This document shows positions 1 to 13,912 of a stretch of 64,000 nucleotides of DNA, piece by piece. Source of the stretch: Puccinia triticina (Eukaryota; Basidiomycota; Pucciniomycetes; Pucciniales; Pucciniaceae). The position numbers and the translations under genes were made by a program. Every line of letters starts with the position of its first letter. Position 1 is the stretch's first letter. Where the stretch lies: NCBI RefSeq assembly GCF_026914185.1, contig NC_070568.1:806001-870000 (forward strand), in the 5' to 3' direction. The notes under the pieces were generated by a model. It saw only the letters and a program-made list of their open reading frames with translations. It was not told where the DNA came from and did no database searches.

Positions 1-1027
1 ATGGTACATTCAACTAGTGAGTAGTTGAATTTCGATTTGCTCTTTTCTCATGACCTTCTCTCCTCTTTATCTCTAAAGCTCATCGACTCGGCTGTCTTAA
101 ATCTTTTGAATTCTCAGCCGCGATTTTGTCTCTGCTCTACGCGTCAGTGAAGCAGAAGCGGTGACAATGAAAGAATAACTGTCGACATCCGGTTGCGCTG
201 TTGTTTTTTTTTTTTTTTGATTCCGCCTGTCTTACTCCACCCGCTAATCTTTCTTCAATTTCATGAACTCTGGCTGTACCCTCGTTCGTGTATTTATTAA
301 GCAATGTACACAGTTTCTGTGGATAATTTAAACAAGCGATTCCAATCGGCTATACGGCAGGCCATTCTGCAGGATGAAAACTGCGATAGTCTGAGATAAA
401 TGGCAAACTATGGAGCCCAAGAGACTTTCAAAGTAATGTGAATGATATCAAAGAGTCAGAAAGCACTTGTTTATGGCAGAACCAGGACCAGGTCCTCCCT
501 ATCGTGATACGAGGTCAATCAATTGAACAAGCATTGAACAAGCGGAGAAGAAGTGAATCATATTTTTTTTTCTGCTGATGCTTCTCACAGAGCTTAAATC
601 CAAGCCAGTTATGTTGGAAGTTGAACTTAACAAGAAATGATGTAAAAAATTGTGAATCGGTGAAGTACAGGCAACCAGCCAGGCCCTCACAAAACTCCCC
701 ACACCAAAGCGTCTCAGATGGAACTGCAGCAATGCTCATGCCAAAAAAGGTGAAGTACCTCCTTCTCAGTTTTCTACAGCGAGGCCGCATGGGATGAGCC
801 CTATGGGAATTTCAAGCATGCGGTGGGTTTTCCAGAACGTTGAACAGGAGGTTGGGGGAGCCGAGCAATTAGGAGCTGGATAAATAGTACTAAATAAACA
901 AGCAGCTCGGGTAGGCGGGTTTCCAAGTTTGGCTGATGGTCTCGTTGTAGCCTGGAAGCTCCTCAGTGTAAGAGCCAGAATTGTCCATGCCAATTGGATT
1001 GAGTGGCCTGGTGGGAATTGGTGCTGT
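1..1027. other. Intergenic DNA upstream of CYP51; no gene recognised
   Basis: No open frame here has recognisable protein motifs, and I see no terminal inverted repeats. The stretch probably holds the upstream regulatory region of CYP51 and perhaps the 3' flank of a gene lying to the left of the window. A short T-tract lies near 205-219. Confidence 0.5.
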
Positions 1028-1035
1028 TATAAATA
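1028..1035 (+). promoter_or_regulatory. TATA box of CYP51
   Basis: TATAAATA lies 148 bp upstream of the CYP51 start codon, in a normal position for a fungal core promoter with a 5' leader of about 100 nt. The assignment rests on motif and position only. Confidence 0.5.
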
Positions 1036-1118
1036 GTTTGGGCCAAAGGGGGGCTTACAAATAACCTGGTTACAAATCCAAACCACAACTCACTCAAGTG
1101 GACCACATCTTGCGATCG

Positions 1119-1128
1119 ATCACCACAT
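1119..1128 (+). promoter_or_regulatory. Possible sterol regulatory element-like site
   Basis: ATCACCACAT differs at two positions from the classic SREBP site ATCACCCCAC. It lies between the TATA box and the CYP51 start, so it may be in the 5' UTR. Sterol-responsive control of ergosterol genes by SREBP-type factors is known in several fungi; applying it to this site is inference from a short match. Confidence 0.2.
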
Positions 1129-1175
1129 ATTTACCACAACTCACTTCGTCTTAAGGGAATCTCGTTCAGTCCACG

Positions 1176-3216
<2,041 letters not shown>

Positions 3217-3700
3217 CAAATATCATTATCAATCATTTTCAACTTGGTTTTTGTTATTAATTCGTTGAGCTAATAACTATATCAAGCCGCACCTAAAACC
3301 TCCTTCCATTTTTTAAAAAAATAGCATCTGTTATCTTGAATATTGGTTTTTTTTTTCTACCAAACTCAGAAAAACACACACATTCTCTTTTGTTCCTGAG
3401 TTGGGTTTTATTAGTATTCAGTGTCCTTTGTATCAATGAAAGAGTTTTTGAATGAAAGTCAGTCGAGTCAGTTATCTCCAAAATCTCAATGACGGGTATA
3501 CGCACATACATATGATAAAAGTCTGGCGCTCTTAGTTCCTGGTTCTATTCTGATTGTGAGATGTCAGTTTCCGGCGGGTTTGATTGGATTGATCATTATT
3601 AAGCCCAGTATTCCCAAAGGAGGCCATAGTCTAAGAATCACAATGCGTGATCATCTAGACTCAAATTTTACAACTTTTCTCTGCTACTCCTATCTACTAA
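3217..3700. other. CYP51 3' flank, no gene
   Basis: AT-rich sequence with homopolymer runs follows the CYP51 stop. It presumably holds the 3' UTR and polyadenylation region. No coding motif is visible before the MITE that begins at 3701. Confidence 0.5.
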
Positions 3701-4465
3701 GGCCCCGTTTGGCAGCAATCATGTTATGTGATGTTGTGCACTTACCTAATGTGATACACATCACTCTTGAATTTCATATCTTTCAACATAACACGAGTGT
3801 TTGGCTGCCACTCGCGTCATACAGCTTGCCTACATAACAAGCTCCATGGCCGGTAAATACCGGCCATCCAGCGTACATACCGGCAAGGCCAATTGAGTGT
3901 TTAACTCCTCTCGACGATGGCCGGTACACGGTCATCGAAGGGAATACAGAGTCCCTTTTGGGGAACACATAGTCCCATCGATGACCATCGGTCATCAATG
4001 GGAATACCTGGTCCCTTGGATGACCAATGGTCATCGAGGAGAATCTGTACACAGTCCCTTCGATGACCGATGGTCATCGAGGAGAATACATAGTCCCTTC
4101 GATGACCAATGGTCATCGATGGCCAATTGTGTTGGATCGGTCATCAATCTCGATGACCGTTTCCATCGATTGGAGTGTGTACTCCGCTCGGTGACCGGTA
4201 CAAAGTCTGTACCGGCCATCGAGGTGAGTAACAGAGGTGGAGTTGGTCGTGTGTCGTGTAAGGGTGCCGATATCACCCCAAATACACCCCCAGGGGTACT
4301 ATATCGGAAATGGCGGGGATGATGAGGAGTGATGAGAAAACTCGTGATGACCCTCATAACTCCTCAAATCTGCCAACATGCGAGTGATACGATATGGGCC
4401 TCGGTGAGGCCCGGTTATAGAAAAGCAGTGGTTATTACATAACATCACTGCTGCCAAACGGGGCC
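3701..4465. mobile_element. Tourist/PIF-Harbinger-like MITE (copy 1)
   Basis: The 765-bp segment begins GGCCCCGTTTGGCAGC and ends with the exact reverse complement. The inverted similarity extends to about 30 bp with a few mismatches. Flanks are TAA on the left and TTA on the right. A shorter relative at 33085-33307 has TIR GGCCCTGTTTGGCAGC and a perfect TTA duplication, the TSD typical of PIF/Harbinger elements. No transposase is encoded, so it is non-autonomous. It lies between the convergent CYP51 and RPC2 genes, ending only about 65 bp from the RPC2 stop, so it may contribute to the 3' UTR of either gene. Confidence 0.75.
3899..4150. repeat. Palindromic GATGACC/GGTCATC tandem repeats inside the MITE
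   Basis: Degenerate units of roughly 45-60 bp repeat a core that reads GATGACCxATGGTCATCG, itself an inverted repeat, separated by spacers resembling ATACATAGTCCCTTC. At least five cores are visible. The array can fold into stacked hairpins and probably arose by unit duplication inside the element. Confidence 0.7.
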
Positions 4466-4528
4466 TTAATTGCAAAGAGAGGGAAGTTATAATCTCGAAT
4501 GTTGCAAGTTGTGTATCTATGTCTGTTT

Positions 4529-7500
4529 TCATTTAATCGCATCCTCTAGAACTAATCTAGGTGCGATATTCCTGCAGATAGTGAACAATCAAAGCCAGCA
4601 TACAAAGGGAATCGACAAAAAATGTTTCAAGAAGAAAGAGAAATGCGGAGTTGAGAGTAATGAAAAAGAAAAAAAAAAGAGAGGGTAGAGAACGGTGTGT
4701 CAGTTCAAGTTGAGTGAAGAATTCCGAGGAAGAGGAAAGGGGAGCTATGGGAATGGAAGCATGACTTACATAGCCATTAACTCCTGGAATAATAGTTTGC
4801 AGGCATATGGAATCGTGATCTTGGTGACTGAATTGCCGTTTTTACAGCGAACGCACCAGCCTGTATACAAAGATTTATTGCAAAGTTTTCAAAGACAAAA
4901 AAAAAACAAAGCAATACTGATTAGTCCCAAGTAGGGGAGAGAAGGGAAGTCAGAGGGAGGAGAGGTGTGTGAAAAGACGGACCATTATAGCCCATGAATC
5001 CACAGTCTTGACAAACGTCCAATTCGAATGAATCCGAACTCAACATCAATCGTTCCAATAACAATTGAGAAGCTCCATGGGCAATCAGACAATCACGCTC
5101 CATCTCTCCTAACCGCAGCCCTCCATCTCTCGATCGTCCTTCCGTGGGCTGTCGAGTTAATACCGCCCGCGGCCCTCGGGCTCTTGCATGCATTTTATCT
5201 AACACCATGTGCTTTTTTTTGTTCACCATTATGAAAAATTTCGTCGATTGGAAAGACGTATACAAAGGAAGAAACAATCGTTGGTCGGTTGATTCAACAT
5301 GGCGAATGATCATTAAGGAAACGACTAACCTTCAATTTTTGATAATAAATAGGGCCCATAAAGACATAATGTTCCAAGGGTTGACCGGTGATACCAGAAG
5401 TAAGATAATCTTTACCGAGGTAGCTGTAGCCGTGTTCGATCAAGATCTTGGACATTTCGACGGCCTTACTGCCGCCAAACGCGGTACCGTATTCGACCGT
5501 TCCACGGAGCACGCCGGCTTTTCCACTCAAGAGTTCGAGCATTTTTCCGACGGTCATTCGGGAGGGGAAACCGTGGGGGTTCATGATGATGTCCGGACAG
5601 GTACCCCGGTCGTTGAAGGGCATATCTTCCTGTTGGACGATCAGTCCACAGACTCCCTTCTGTCCGTGACGCGACGAGAACTTGTCTCCGAGCTCGGGCC
5701 GACGAGTCTGTCTCAGCAAGACTTTTACTAAGGTCTGGTCGCTCTCGGTGTCGGTGACCATGACCTTATCAATGTAGCTCGGCACCGTGCCTCGATAGGT
5801 CATCGGCGTATTCGACCACGACGTCACCGTTGCCGCTCCGCTGCCGACCGAGTTATCATTGGCGTTCGAGGGCGACTGTTTGTTGATGTAGACATTTCCG
5901 TTGTAGACCTTCATGCCCACATCGGCCACTCCACCATCGTCGCACGGCTTCCATTTCTCGAGTACCTGTCCCTCCGCATCGCGAGGGGGATCAGCTATCC
6001 GATCATACGTCCCATTCGGGTACCGCTTGATCATCGCCGTGGCCTTCCGGAACACCTGACATCTTCCAAAGCCCCGGTCCAAGGAGGCTTTGTTCAGAAT
6101 CAAGGCATCTTCGATATCGTATCCTGAATAGGACATCACAGCTACCGTAGCATTTTGTCCGGCCGGTAACTTGTCGTAGCCGACCAGCTCGATCGTTTTT
6201 GTCCTGACCATCGGATGATGAGGATAGACCATCAGGTAGAGTAAAGTGTCGATCCGGTGCAACTGGTTGTACGCAATCACTCCAATCGCTTGTTTACCCA
6301 TGGCACATTGGTAGGTGTTTCGAGGGGACTGGTTATGGTGAGGGTATGGGATCAAGCCAGCAACGGCCCCAAGTAAAGTGAACGGTTCGATTTCGAGATG
6401 GGTCGTATAACCGTCAATGTCCTCCTCGTAGAGCGCAATAAACGAGTCGTTCTCCTCGTTACAGTCCAGGTATTCGATCAAGCCTTGAGATAGGAAATCG
6501 TCAAAGCTCATTTGTCCGGCCTTGAGCTTCTCGATGTGATGGGTCTTGACCATCGAATCTCCACGGCTGACGATGATCATCGGCCGACAGATCCTTCCCC
6601 CATCGGTCGCAATGTTCACGGTTTGCTGGTCGGCGTTCATGTAGATACTAACGAACTCGGAGATCTTACCGGCCCGTCTGAACTGTCTAAAGACTTCAAC
6701 AAATCGCTCGGGGGACCGGGTGAGTCCCAAGATGTTACCATTAATGAAGACGATGTAATGGCGGGGTAGGTAGAGCTCAGTGCCGGTGACGCTACTGATA
6801 TCTTCGCAGCCAATCGTGTAGGCCACATTCCAGATTGGCTCCTCGTCTGTGTCGGTGGTAATATGAGTCATGAGCGCCAGGTTCTTGACAAGCCCACAGG
6901 CCTCTCCCTCGGGTGTGTCACTGGGACATAACATCCCCCATTGACTTGGTTGAAGCGCTCGAGGACCACTAACCTTGCGCGTTTTCTCAAACTGACTCGA
7001 GATTCTCGTCATCATTCCTAGCGCAGAGATATAACTCAGTCGACTCAACACATGCGTTATCCCCGCTCGCTCCATTTTGAATCGCTTAATAGACCAATTA
7101 CCCGTCGAAATCGCTCGGATAAATCCATTCGATATGTGATCGGCATGCATCCTGAATTGATTGATTGCATCAAACTCCGTCGTCCGGTTAGGCTTCTTTA
7201 ACACTTTATCGATGTTCAACTTGAGATCCGTATTGAATTTCTTGAATAAATCTTCGAATAATAATGATAACAATTGGCCAGCCCTGGTAAATGAGACATG
7301 ATTAGAATTAGATATGAGTTTTTTTTTGTTGTGACATGACTAGTCACCCTGTGAGCTACTCACAATTCTAGACGCTTGTTACCTACATAATCTCGGTCAT
7401 CAACCAATTTCGGGTTGGCCATAGCTTGTACGACTCTTCTAGCCATGACGGCCAAGTAGATAGCCTTGGGTTGCAAGTTGAGATTATCAGCGGGGACGTG

Positions 7501-9020
7501 AGCCAAGACAACGGTGGAGAGGACCTCGAGAGCCTCTTCGGTGAGCGGCCTCTTAGGGCCGGCGACAGGGCCCTTCTTGATTATCTTGACGCTCTTGCCG
7601 ATGTATGCCAAGGCTTGTTTCTGCGTGAAGACCCCCGCCTCGTGACAATGCTCCATACAGATCGAGAAGGCGGCTCGGTAGTCGTCGTTGTTCCCACAGA
7701 CTATTTGGACTACCTCTCGATCGGAGGTGATCCCGTATGCCTTGAGTGCAATCGCGATCGGGATCTCTTCTTGGATTGAATTGTGCTTGAGGTAAATTTT
7801 GGAGTTTTTGGTGACCACATAAGTCTTCGATTTTCTCTCGTGAGTTGAACTAAGTGTGTGTATGTGAAGAGGATTAGTTGGATTTCTTTTAGTCAAGCGG
7901 AAGGGGGAGTTGATAGATGGAAGGGTGATGGGATTGACCTTGTGACACTAGCCATGATAGTACCTTTTCGAGAGTCAGTCTCGATGAGGATTCTGTTCTT
8001 ACTCAACTGTTCCTGGACGAGGATGACTTTCTCGGTACCTTTGACGACGAAGTATCCGCCGGGGTCCAATGGACACTCGGTCATCTTGGCAAGTTCGGCA
8101 TCCGACTTGCCGGTGAGGACGCATTTGTTACTGCGCAACATGATCGGGATCCTTCCGATCGGGATTCCCTTACTGAGGACGCGCTTGTTACCCTTGGTGT
8201 ATTGGATGGTGACCGAGATGGGGGCGGAGTAGGTGATATCGCGTAATCGACATTCGTGTGGGGTAATCCGTTTGTTGGTCGCCGAGCCGGTATCGAGTCT
8301 GGATGGTTCGCCCACGTTGATATCCAGATAGGAGAGGTGGAAGTTCGGGTCTACGTCTGAGATTACTGTGGCGTTTGCCCGGAGGATTGCCTTGAGGTCG
8401 ACGTCCACAAAATAGTTGAATGAGTCGATATGCTGCTTGACTAATCCTTTGACTTTTAGGAATGCTGGCAAGAGTTGCCACTTGTCCTAAGACGCCACCA
8501 TAATAAGAGAAAAGAAAAGAAAGGAAAACACGATCAGTGCGATCTGGAGATGTCCCAAGTGGGTGGATTATCTGCTTACCTCGACTGTTTTGACTGGATC
8601 AGTGAGACGCTTTGAGAGCCATGTCTCGTTATCCACATTCGATTCAGGCTGGTGTTTGGGGCGAGACGAGGGTTTCTTTGCTGGGTTGATGAGGGGGTTC
8701 TTTGGAGGTTTCTTGAGATTAATATTGGGTGCCGGTAGGTTCTTCTGAGCTTGTGGGGGAGGTTCGGGGGATGAGGTTTTGAAGAGTGGTGCTTTGTTGT
8801 TCTCTTGAGTGTTGATGTGAGAGATATCTGGCTTGGTATCATGTTCTGGGTGAGTTTGGTTGAGCAAGCTCTCTAGTTCTTCTAGTAGGATCGGTGGGGG
8901 CGGCTGTTCCGGTTGCTGGCTGAGATCTGGTTGGATGTGAGCTGGGCCTGGTGGTTGGATGCTGCTGCTGTTGGTGTTGGTGTTTGGTCGGATTGGCTTG
9001 AAGACTCGCTTGGGTGGCAT
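4529..9020 (-). CDS. RPC2: DNA-directed RNA polymerase III second-largest subunit (RPC2), seven exons, 1263 aa
   Basis: Catalytic beta-like subunit of Pol III, which transcribes tRNA and 5S RNA in the nucleus. Exons (complement): 8580-9020, 7939-8486, 7364-7849, 5330-7283, 4983-5211, 4770-4860, 4529-4571; all phases close. Pol III-type signatures include [31 protein letters not shown], the hybrid-binding [30 protein letters not shown] and [13 protein letters not shown]-terminal zinc ribbon (CQDCG and WCVRC) is split across an intron. The last exon adds only about 13 residues, ending in [11 protein letters not shown], which matches the family C terminus. An N-terminal extension of about 130 residues, rich in Pro, Asn, Ser and Gln, precedes the conserved region; yeast RPC2 is about 1150 aa. 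It is divergent with TAH18 and convergent with CYP51. Confidence 0.97.
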
Positions 9021-9223
9021 GGTGTTGGGCGGAGATGTTTTGGGTGAACTTGCTATGCGAAGAAGGGTCGAAGTGAATTACTCCGATCATATACACACTT
9101 TGCATATATTCAATACCACATCCACCCCGCAGCAGCAGCAGCAGCAGCAGCAGCGCAGCACACACCACCCCACAACACCCGACGCCCAAACAATAACCAC
9201 CGGCAGAAACAAATTGTATACCG
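9021..9223. promoter_or_regulatory. Bidirectional RPC2/TAH18 promoter with (GCA)n microsatellite
   Basis: Only 203 bp separate the two start codons, so the genes must share promoter DNA. A trinucleotide run of about 8.7 GCA/CAG units occupies 9129-9154. AT-rich CATATATTC-like sequence near 9100 and ATACACAC near 9088 are candidate TATA elements. Repeat length is a likely polymorphic marker between isolates. Confidence 0.6.
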
Positions 9224-11789
9224 ATGGCGATCGAACAAGGCCCAAGCATCACGACGAAAGAAAGAAGACTATTGGTTCTCTACGCAAGCCAAACCGGAAC
9301 CGCAGAGGATGTGGCCCAACAGATCTCCAGAGGCGCACGAAGGCTCCACTTCAACACCGAGCTAGCATCCATGGACGGATACGACCGGGACAAGATCTTC
9401 GATGAGGATCTGGTCATCTTCGTATGCTCAACAACCGGACAGGGCGTCCAGCCACAGAACATGACCAAGTTCTGGAACGCACTCAAACTGGCCAGCCTAC
9501 CCACCGACTTCATCGACAACATCCGCTTCACCATCTTCGGCCTTGGAGACTCCAGCTACCCGAAATTCAATTGGGTGGCCAAGAAGCTCTTCAGAAGACT
9601 GGCCCAGATCGGCGCTCAATCGTTCTACGAGCGCGGTGAGGCTGATGATCAAAATCCGAACGGGTCTGTCTCCCTCAATCATCATCGTGCCGAGTCTCAC
9701 TCATGATCTCTCTCTCTCTCTTCTCTCTGTGGTTCTGCTTGGATAGGATCGATTCTACTCTCCTACCTTGGCTAGACGGACTGTGGAAGAAACTGTTGGA
9801 GATCAAACCACTACCAAACCATCTAACCCCAATCCCACCCACCACCTGTCTCCCGCCCTCCTTTCGACTCCAACCGGCATCCGAACCCATCCCCAAACTG
9901 CTTCCAACCCCGCCTCCTCCTGATCTCCTTTCGGCCACCCTGACCAAAAACCAACGGCTAACAGCACCAGATCATTGGCAAGATACTCGACATCTTGAAT
10001 TTGAATCAGATCAGACACTCGAGTCCGTATCAGCAACTGTATCTACGCTTTTTTTTTTTTTTCTTTCTTTGGCTGATATTGAATCTTGTATAGATTCGAA
10101 CCAGGATCAGTTTGCGAAATCTTGCCAGAAAACTGCCCAGAGGAGGTCGACAAATTGTTCAAATTAATGAAATGGACCGACTTATCTGACCAAGTCTACA
10201 AACTCACACGTTGCGATTCGAGTCCGTCATTTTCGCCCCTAATAAAATCGTCATCCTACTTATTAACCAAACTTCTTTTATTATGGTGGGTAGATCAAGA
10301 TCTTCCCGTCGGATGGAACCTATATGCCACTCTGACAGAAATCTTCACGACTCGCTTGGACTTTATGGCCGTACCCGGTAGATCGTTCATCGATTGGCTA
10401 TCCCATTTTACCAGCGATCCGATGGAGACCGAACGACTACAAGAGTTCTGCTCAATAGAAGGCCAGGTTAGGACTCTCATCATTATACTTTCAATCGATC
10501 TACACTCACTCACTCCCCCAAGGAAACAACTCTCATCATCCCCCTTTAACATGCTCTCAAGATATCTACAGATACTGAGACCTCCGATCTCTTCTCTGCT
10601 AGGATGACTTGTTCGAATACACCAGACGTCCTCGACGTACCATCCTCGAAGTCTTGTCCGAGTTCAAGTCGGCCTCAATTCCTCTCGATTACATCCACGA
10701 TGTTTTTCCTCAAATCCGACCCCGACTATTCTCGATTGCCTCTTCCCCTAAGGTGAAGATCTCTTCTTGATCTCCTGATCTTCTATTTCCCCTTACTAAC
10801 AGGCTAACTTGGCTCGATTCACAGCTCTTTCCAAATCAGATCCAGTTACTAGTTGCCGTAGTAAATTACAAAACTAGACTCTCAGTTCCTCGAAAAGGGT
10901 TGTGTACGAGTTGGCTGTCAAAACTTGAGATTGGTCGGTAATATTTGTGTTTTGAAATCACAGAGTAACAGGGGAATTATTGATTGACGAGAGCGATAGT
11001 CTTCAGGCACTCGAATACCGATCCGGATCAGCCCCGGATACGTGACTTTTCCGAAAGAGCCTAGCCAGCCGGTGGTCTGCATTGGGCCGGGTACGGGGAT
11101 CGCGCCTTTTCGAGCACTGATCCAGGACCGATCGAGTTATCCTGATCTGTCCGATGAATCTGATCCTTCCACGTTGGTCCTATTCGGCTGTCGCGCTGAG
11201 AAGATGGACTTTTATTATCGCGATCAGTGGTCGAAATTCGTCGATCGTCGGGTCTGCACTTTCTTGTGGACTGCTTCTAGAGACCAGGTCCATCATCTCT
11301 TCAACTCCCCCAATTCAGACGTGTCTTCATGGTGCTTATTCTCTTTCTTGTTTTGTTCTTGGCTTCCTCTGTTGCTGCGGGCGACCCCGTCAATGGAAAA
11401 AAATGATCTTGGCTTTCCTATCGTATCAAGGAGAATAAACGATACGTACAAGATTTGATCGTCGAAAATGCCGCTTTGGTTTGGAAATACATGGCCATTG
11501 ATAACGCCCATATTCTCATCTCCGGGTCAGCAGTTGCCTCCTCCGATCTGCCAACTCGCTTCCTTTGTTTCATTGCGTCTCATCCTCCAAGCCCCACCGT
11601 CCAGCAAGCCCCTTACTAACTGAGTCGTGGTATTTTGATTTTAGATCTGCGGGGGAGATGCCTAAAGGCGTTCGATCTGCATTGAAAAAAGTTTGTGCTA
11701 GTCAAGGCGGATTGGACGAGAAGCAGGCAGATGACTTCATGGAGAGGTTAGAAGTTCTTGGGAAATTACAAGAAGATACTTGGAGCTAA
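9224..11789 (+). CDS. TAH18: NADPH-dependent diflavin oxidoreductase Tah18/NDOR1, nine exons, about 598 aa
   Basis: Passes electrons from NADPH through FAD and FMN to Dre2/anamorsin for cytosolic and nuclear Fe-S cluster assembly. Exons: 9224-9663, 9747-10022, 10094-10221, 10294-10466, 10603-10752, 10825-10933, 11007-11287, 11431-11525, 11645-11789. The N-terminal flavodoxin domain (about 14-150) shows SQTGTAEDVA and FGLGDSSYPKFN. The linker contains the family phrase LTAPDHWQDTRHLEF. The FAD domain has RPRLFSIASSP and RKGLCTSWL, and the NADPH domain has GPGTGIAPFR, GCRAEKMDFYY and GSAGEMPKGVR. A Trp stands next to the C terminus, as in the family. The 72-nt intron at 10222-10293 is a multiple of three without a stop, so it could be retained. 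Five of eight donors have C at +3 (GTCTGT, GTCCGT twice, GTCGGT, GTCCAT; also GTCAGC at the last). Confidence 0.95.
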
Positions 11790-12945
11790 GCCAACGAAAA
11801 AAGATGATGCAACGTAAAAAAAAGAGCTCCATAGAGAAAGGGCATACACTGTCTTTTCCCCTCCTCTTGTCAACTCAAAAACATCATCTCTGGAAGCTTG
11901 CCTTCTCAATTCCTTTGCCTCTTTCCTTTTCTTATTGTTTTCATGGGAAGGTACATACATTGTATGGCCAACATCAAATATGATTGTTGTAGATCCTTGT
12001 TTACATTTCTTCATCCTTTTTTTGGTTTTGAAAGATTAGTACAGGAAGAACAGTTGTTATTGAGGAGATGAAACCAGCACCAAATGAAAGCTGAGGTCCA
12101 GAAGCATCACATGGCTCTGGGGCAGGTCCACAGGTGCTGAGGGGGAGGCTGGCTGAGGCTTAATATTTTCCCTCTAGTCATTTGACATTTCTGTCTCACC
12201 CAGCTTTTTGACCTGGTGCACAAGTCCGCCCCTCCCGCGGCTTCACCGCCAGCCCCAGCAAGCCTCCCAGGGAGGACTTGTATTAGGTTAGAGTCACCCA
12301 CAAATGACTGAATTTAGGCAGACCAGTTGCTATCCGCCATGCGTTCAATCACAACAGCGCAGCGCCCTACCACTACCACGGCCGCCACCCCAAAAGCACT
12401 CCTCAAAACAATCACGGGTCAATGGGCAATTCACCCATCCAATCCCAGGGTCCTGGATGGAATAGACTGGGCCACCATTGCCTGCCACAGACCAGCAGTC
12501 CTGTTGCCAGAAGCCAAAGAGGAATATTTGTTTGTCCTTCTTTGTTGCGAAGGTCAAGCCAACCTCTCTCAATAGTAGTTGTTCTATCCCATCTTCCCTC
12601 CTGAATATAGTGCTGCATATAAGTGAGCGTGATGAGCCTGATATTTTTTATCCAATTGTTTCCCCTGTTGTTATATCTCTTTTTCACTGGAACAGGGATG
12701 TGCCCAAGAACTGTTTCTCTCCTCTTCCTTTTTATCTGAATCACTTTTCCTATTTAGATACATAATAAGCATCATTATAGTAGTCTCTGGTTGTTTTAGC
12801 TGTCTTCTTGTACCAGCTTGATGTTGCTTTGATTCACAGTGTGCAATGTCATAGGCCAAATTGCACTTGAAAAAAGACTGTCCCTTGTTCGTGAATCATT
12901 TCTGCATGCGTTGTGTGCCAGTGGGATGGCGCTTCCCATGAGCAA
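11790..12945. other. Intergenic, no gene recognised
   Basis: TAH18 3' flank followed by unique-looking sequence. Open frames here are short, overlap on both strands and lack known motifs. The first members of a dispersed GAGGGACTT hairpin family appear at its right edge. Confidence 0.45.
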
Positions 12946-13275
12946 GGGAGGGACTTGTGTAGTTTGGTGTCCCCGGGATAGCTCGCCGGTCCAGCTGGCG
13001 GTACCAGCGCGAGCCCGCCACAGATTCGGCCCATGGGCAGACTTTTTAACGTGCAGGTTCAGATTGCACCTATCTTAGCTAATTCCCTCCTCGGGGGAGC
13101 GAACCTGCGGGACGGCGTCCCCCCTCCAATCGAGGGACTTAAATATGTAGTTAAGTTAGAGATTGCACGCCTTTTGGTGCCGCGATGTGCCGGAAACCCC
13201 AGCTCAACAAAGTCCCTCTGTTGGAGGGTCCCTCCTTCGCTCCCCCGAGGAGGGACTTGGCTAAGTTAGCCGGAA
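12946..13275. repeat. Cluster of GAGGGACTT / TTAGCTAAGT hairpin-family repeats
   Basis: At least four members lie here in both orientations: AGGGAGGGACTTG near 12946, TTAGCTAATTCCCTCCTCG near 13076, CCCTCCAATCGAGGGACTTA near 13121, and the AAGTCCCTCTG...GAGGAGGGACTTGGCTAAG pair at 13208-13267. The same motif recurs at eight or more other sites in the window. The members can fold on themselves, suggesting a short foldback transposon family. Confidence 0.6.
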
Positions 13276-13912
13276 ACCCAGGCGAGAATAAAGAAGCCTG
13301 GTCAGTGTGATGGTTTTGGAAAACGACGAGCTCAACCAGGCAGCAGGCTTACCAGTAGCAAGACCATCTGAATCGGAGCGATCTTCCAAGAAGGATCTCA
13401 ACAAGTACACACTGTGCCCTGTACGCTTCTTGAATTACCGCCAATCGGACAGAGCGGAGACAAAGTGGAGCCATAGTTATAGTAAATCTCCAAATAACAT
13501 TTTTCGAATGTATCCGCCGGTTGGTTAATGGCTCAGGAAGGACTTCCTGAGGAAGTTCTGTCAGCTTCTGTGCTCGCCAAGCACACACTCATCTAGCACT
13601 CTTCCCTCAAGTAAACGACATTCTCGAACTTCAGAAGATGGTAGTGAGGTTCCTACATAGCAAAGTCTTCTCATCCTTTGGCCATTATCCTCTGACCAAG
13701 GAATTCTCTAACCAAAGGATAACACCTATCCGTAAGTTCTTTCTCTGTCGTGTTTTCTGCAAGGTCGCTTTTCTAACACCTGTATTCCTACTCGGTTCCG
13801 TCGTCGAATCAAATCGCATGTTGACACGCCAAAGTCACGATTAGCTGCGTGAGCTTTTATATCTTAATATGGATCTTGAGCTGTAGTCCCGGCTGACTCA
13901 TTGCTTTCCTAG
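13276..13912. other. Upstream exons or promoter of the 13.9-15.7 kb gene, unresolved
   Basis: A short hydrophobic frame (13760-13845) could encode a signal anchor for the downstream gene, but I could not find splice sites that join it in phase. No other gene is recognisable. Confidence 0.3.

Noticed and set aside
5144..5731. 195-aa plus-strand frame
   Set aside because: It lies opposite RPC2 exons and an intron and has no independent motifs.
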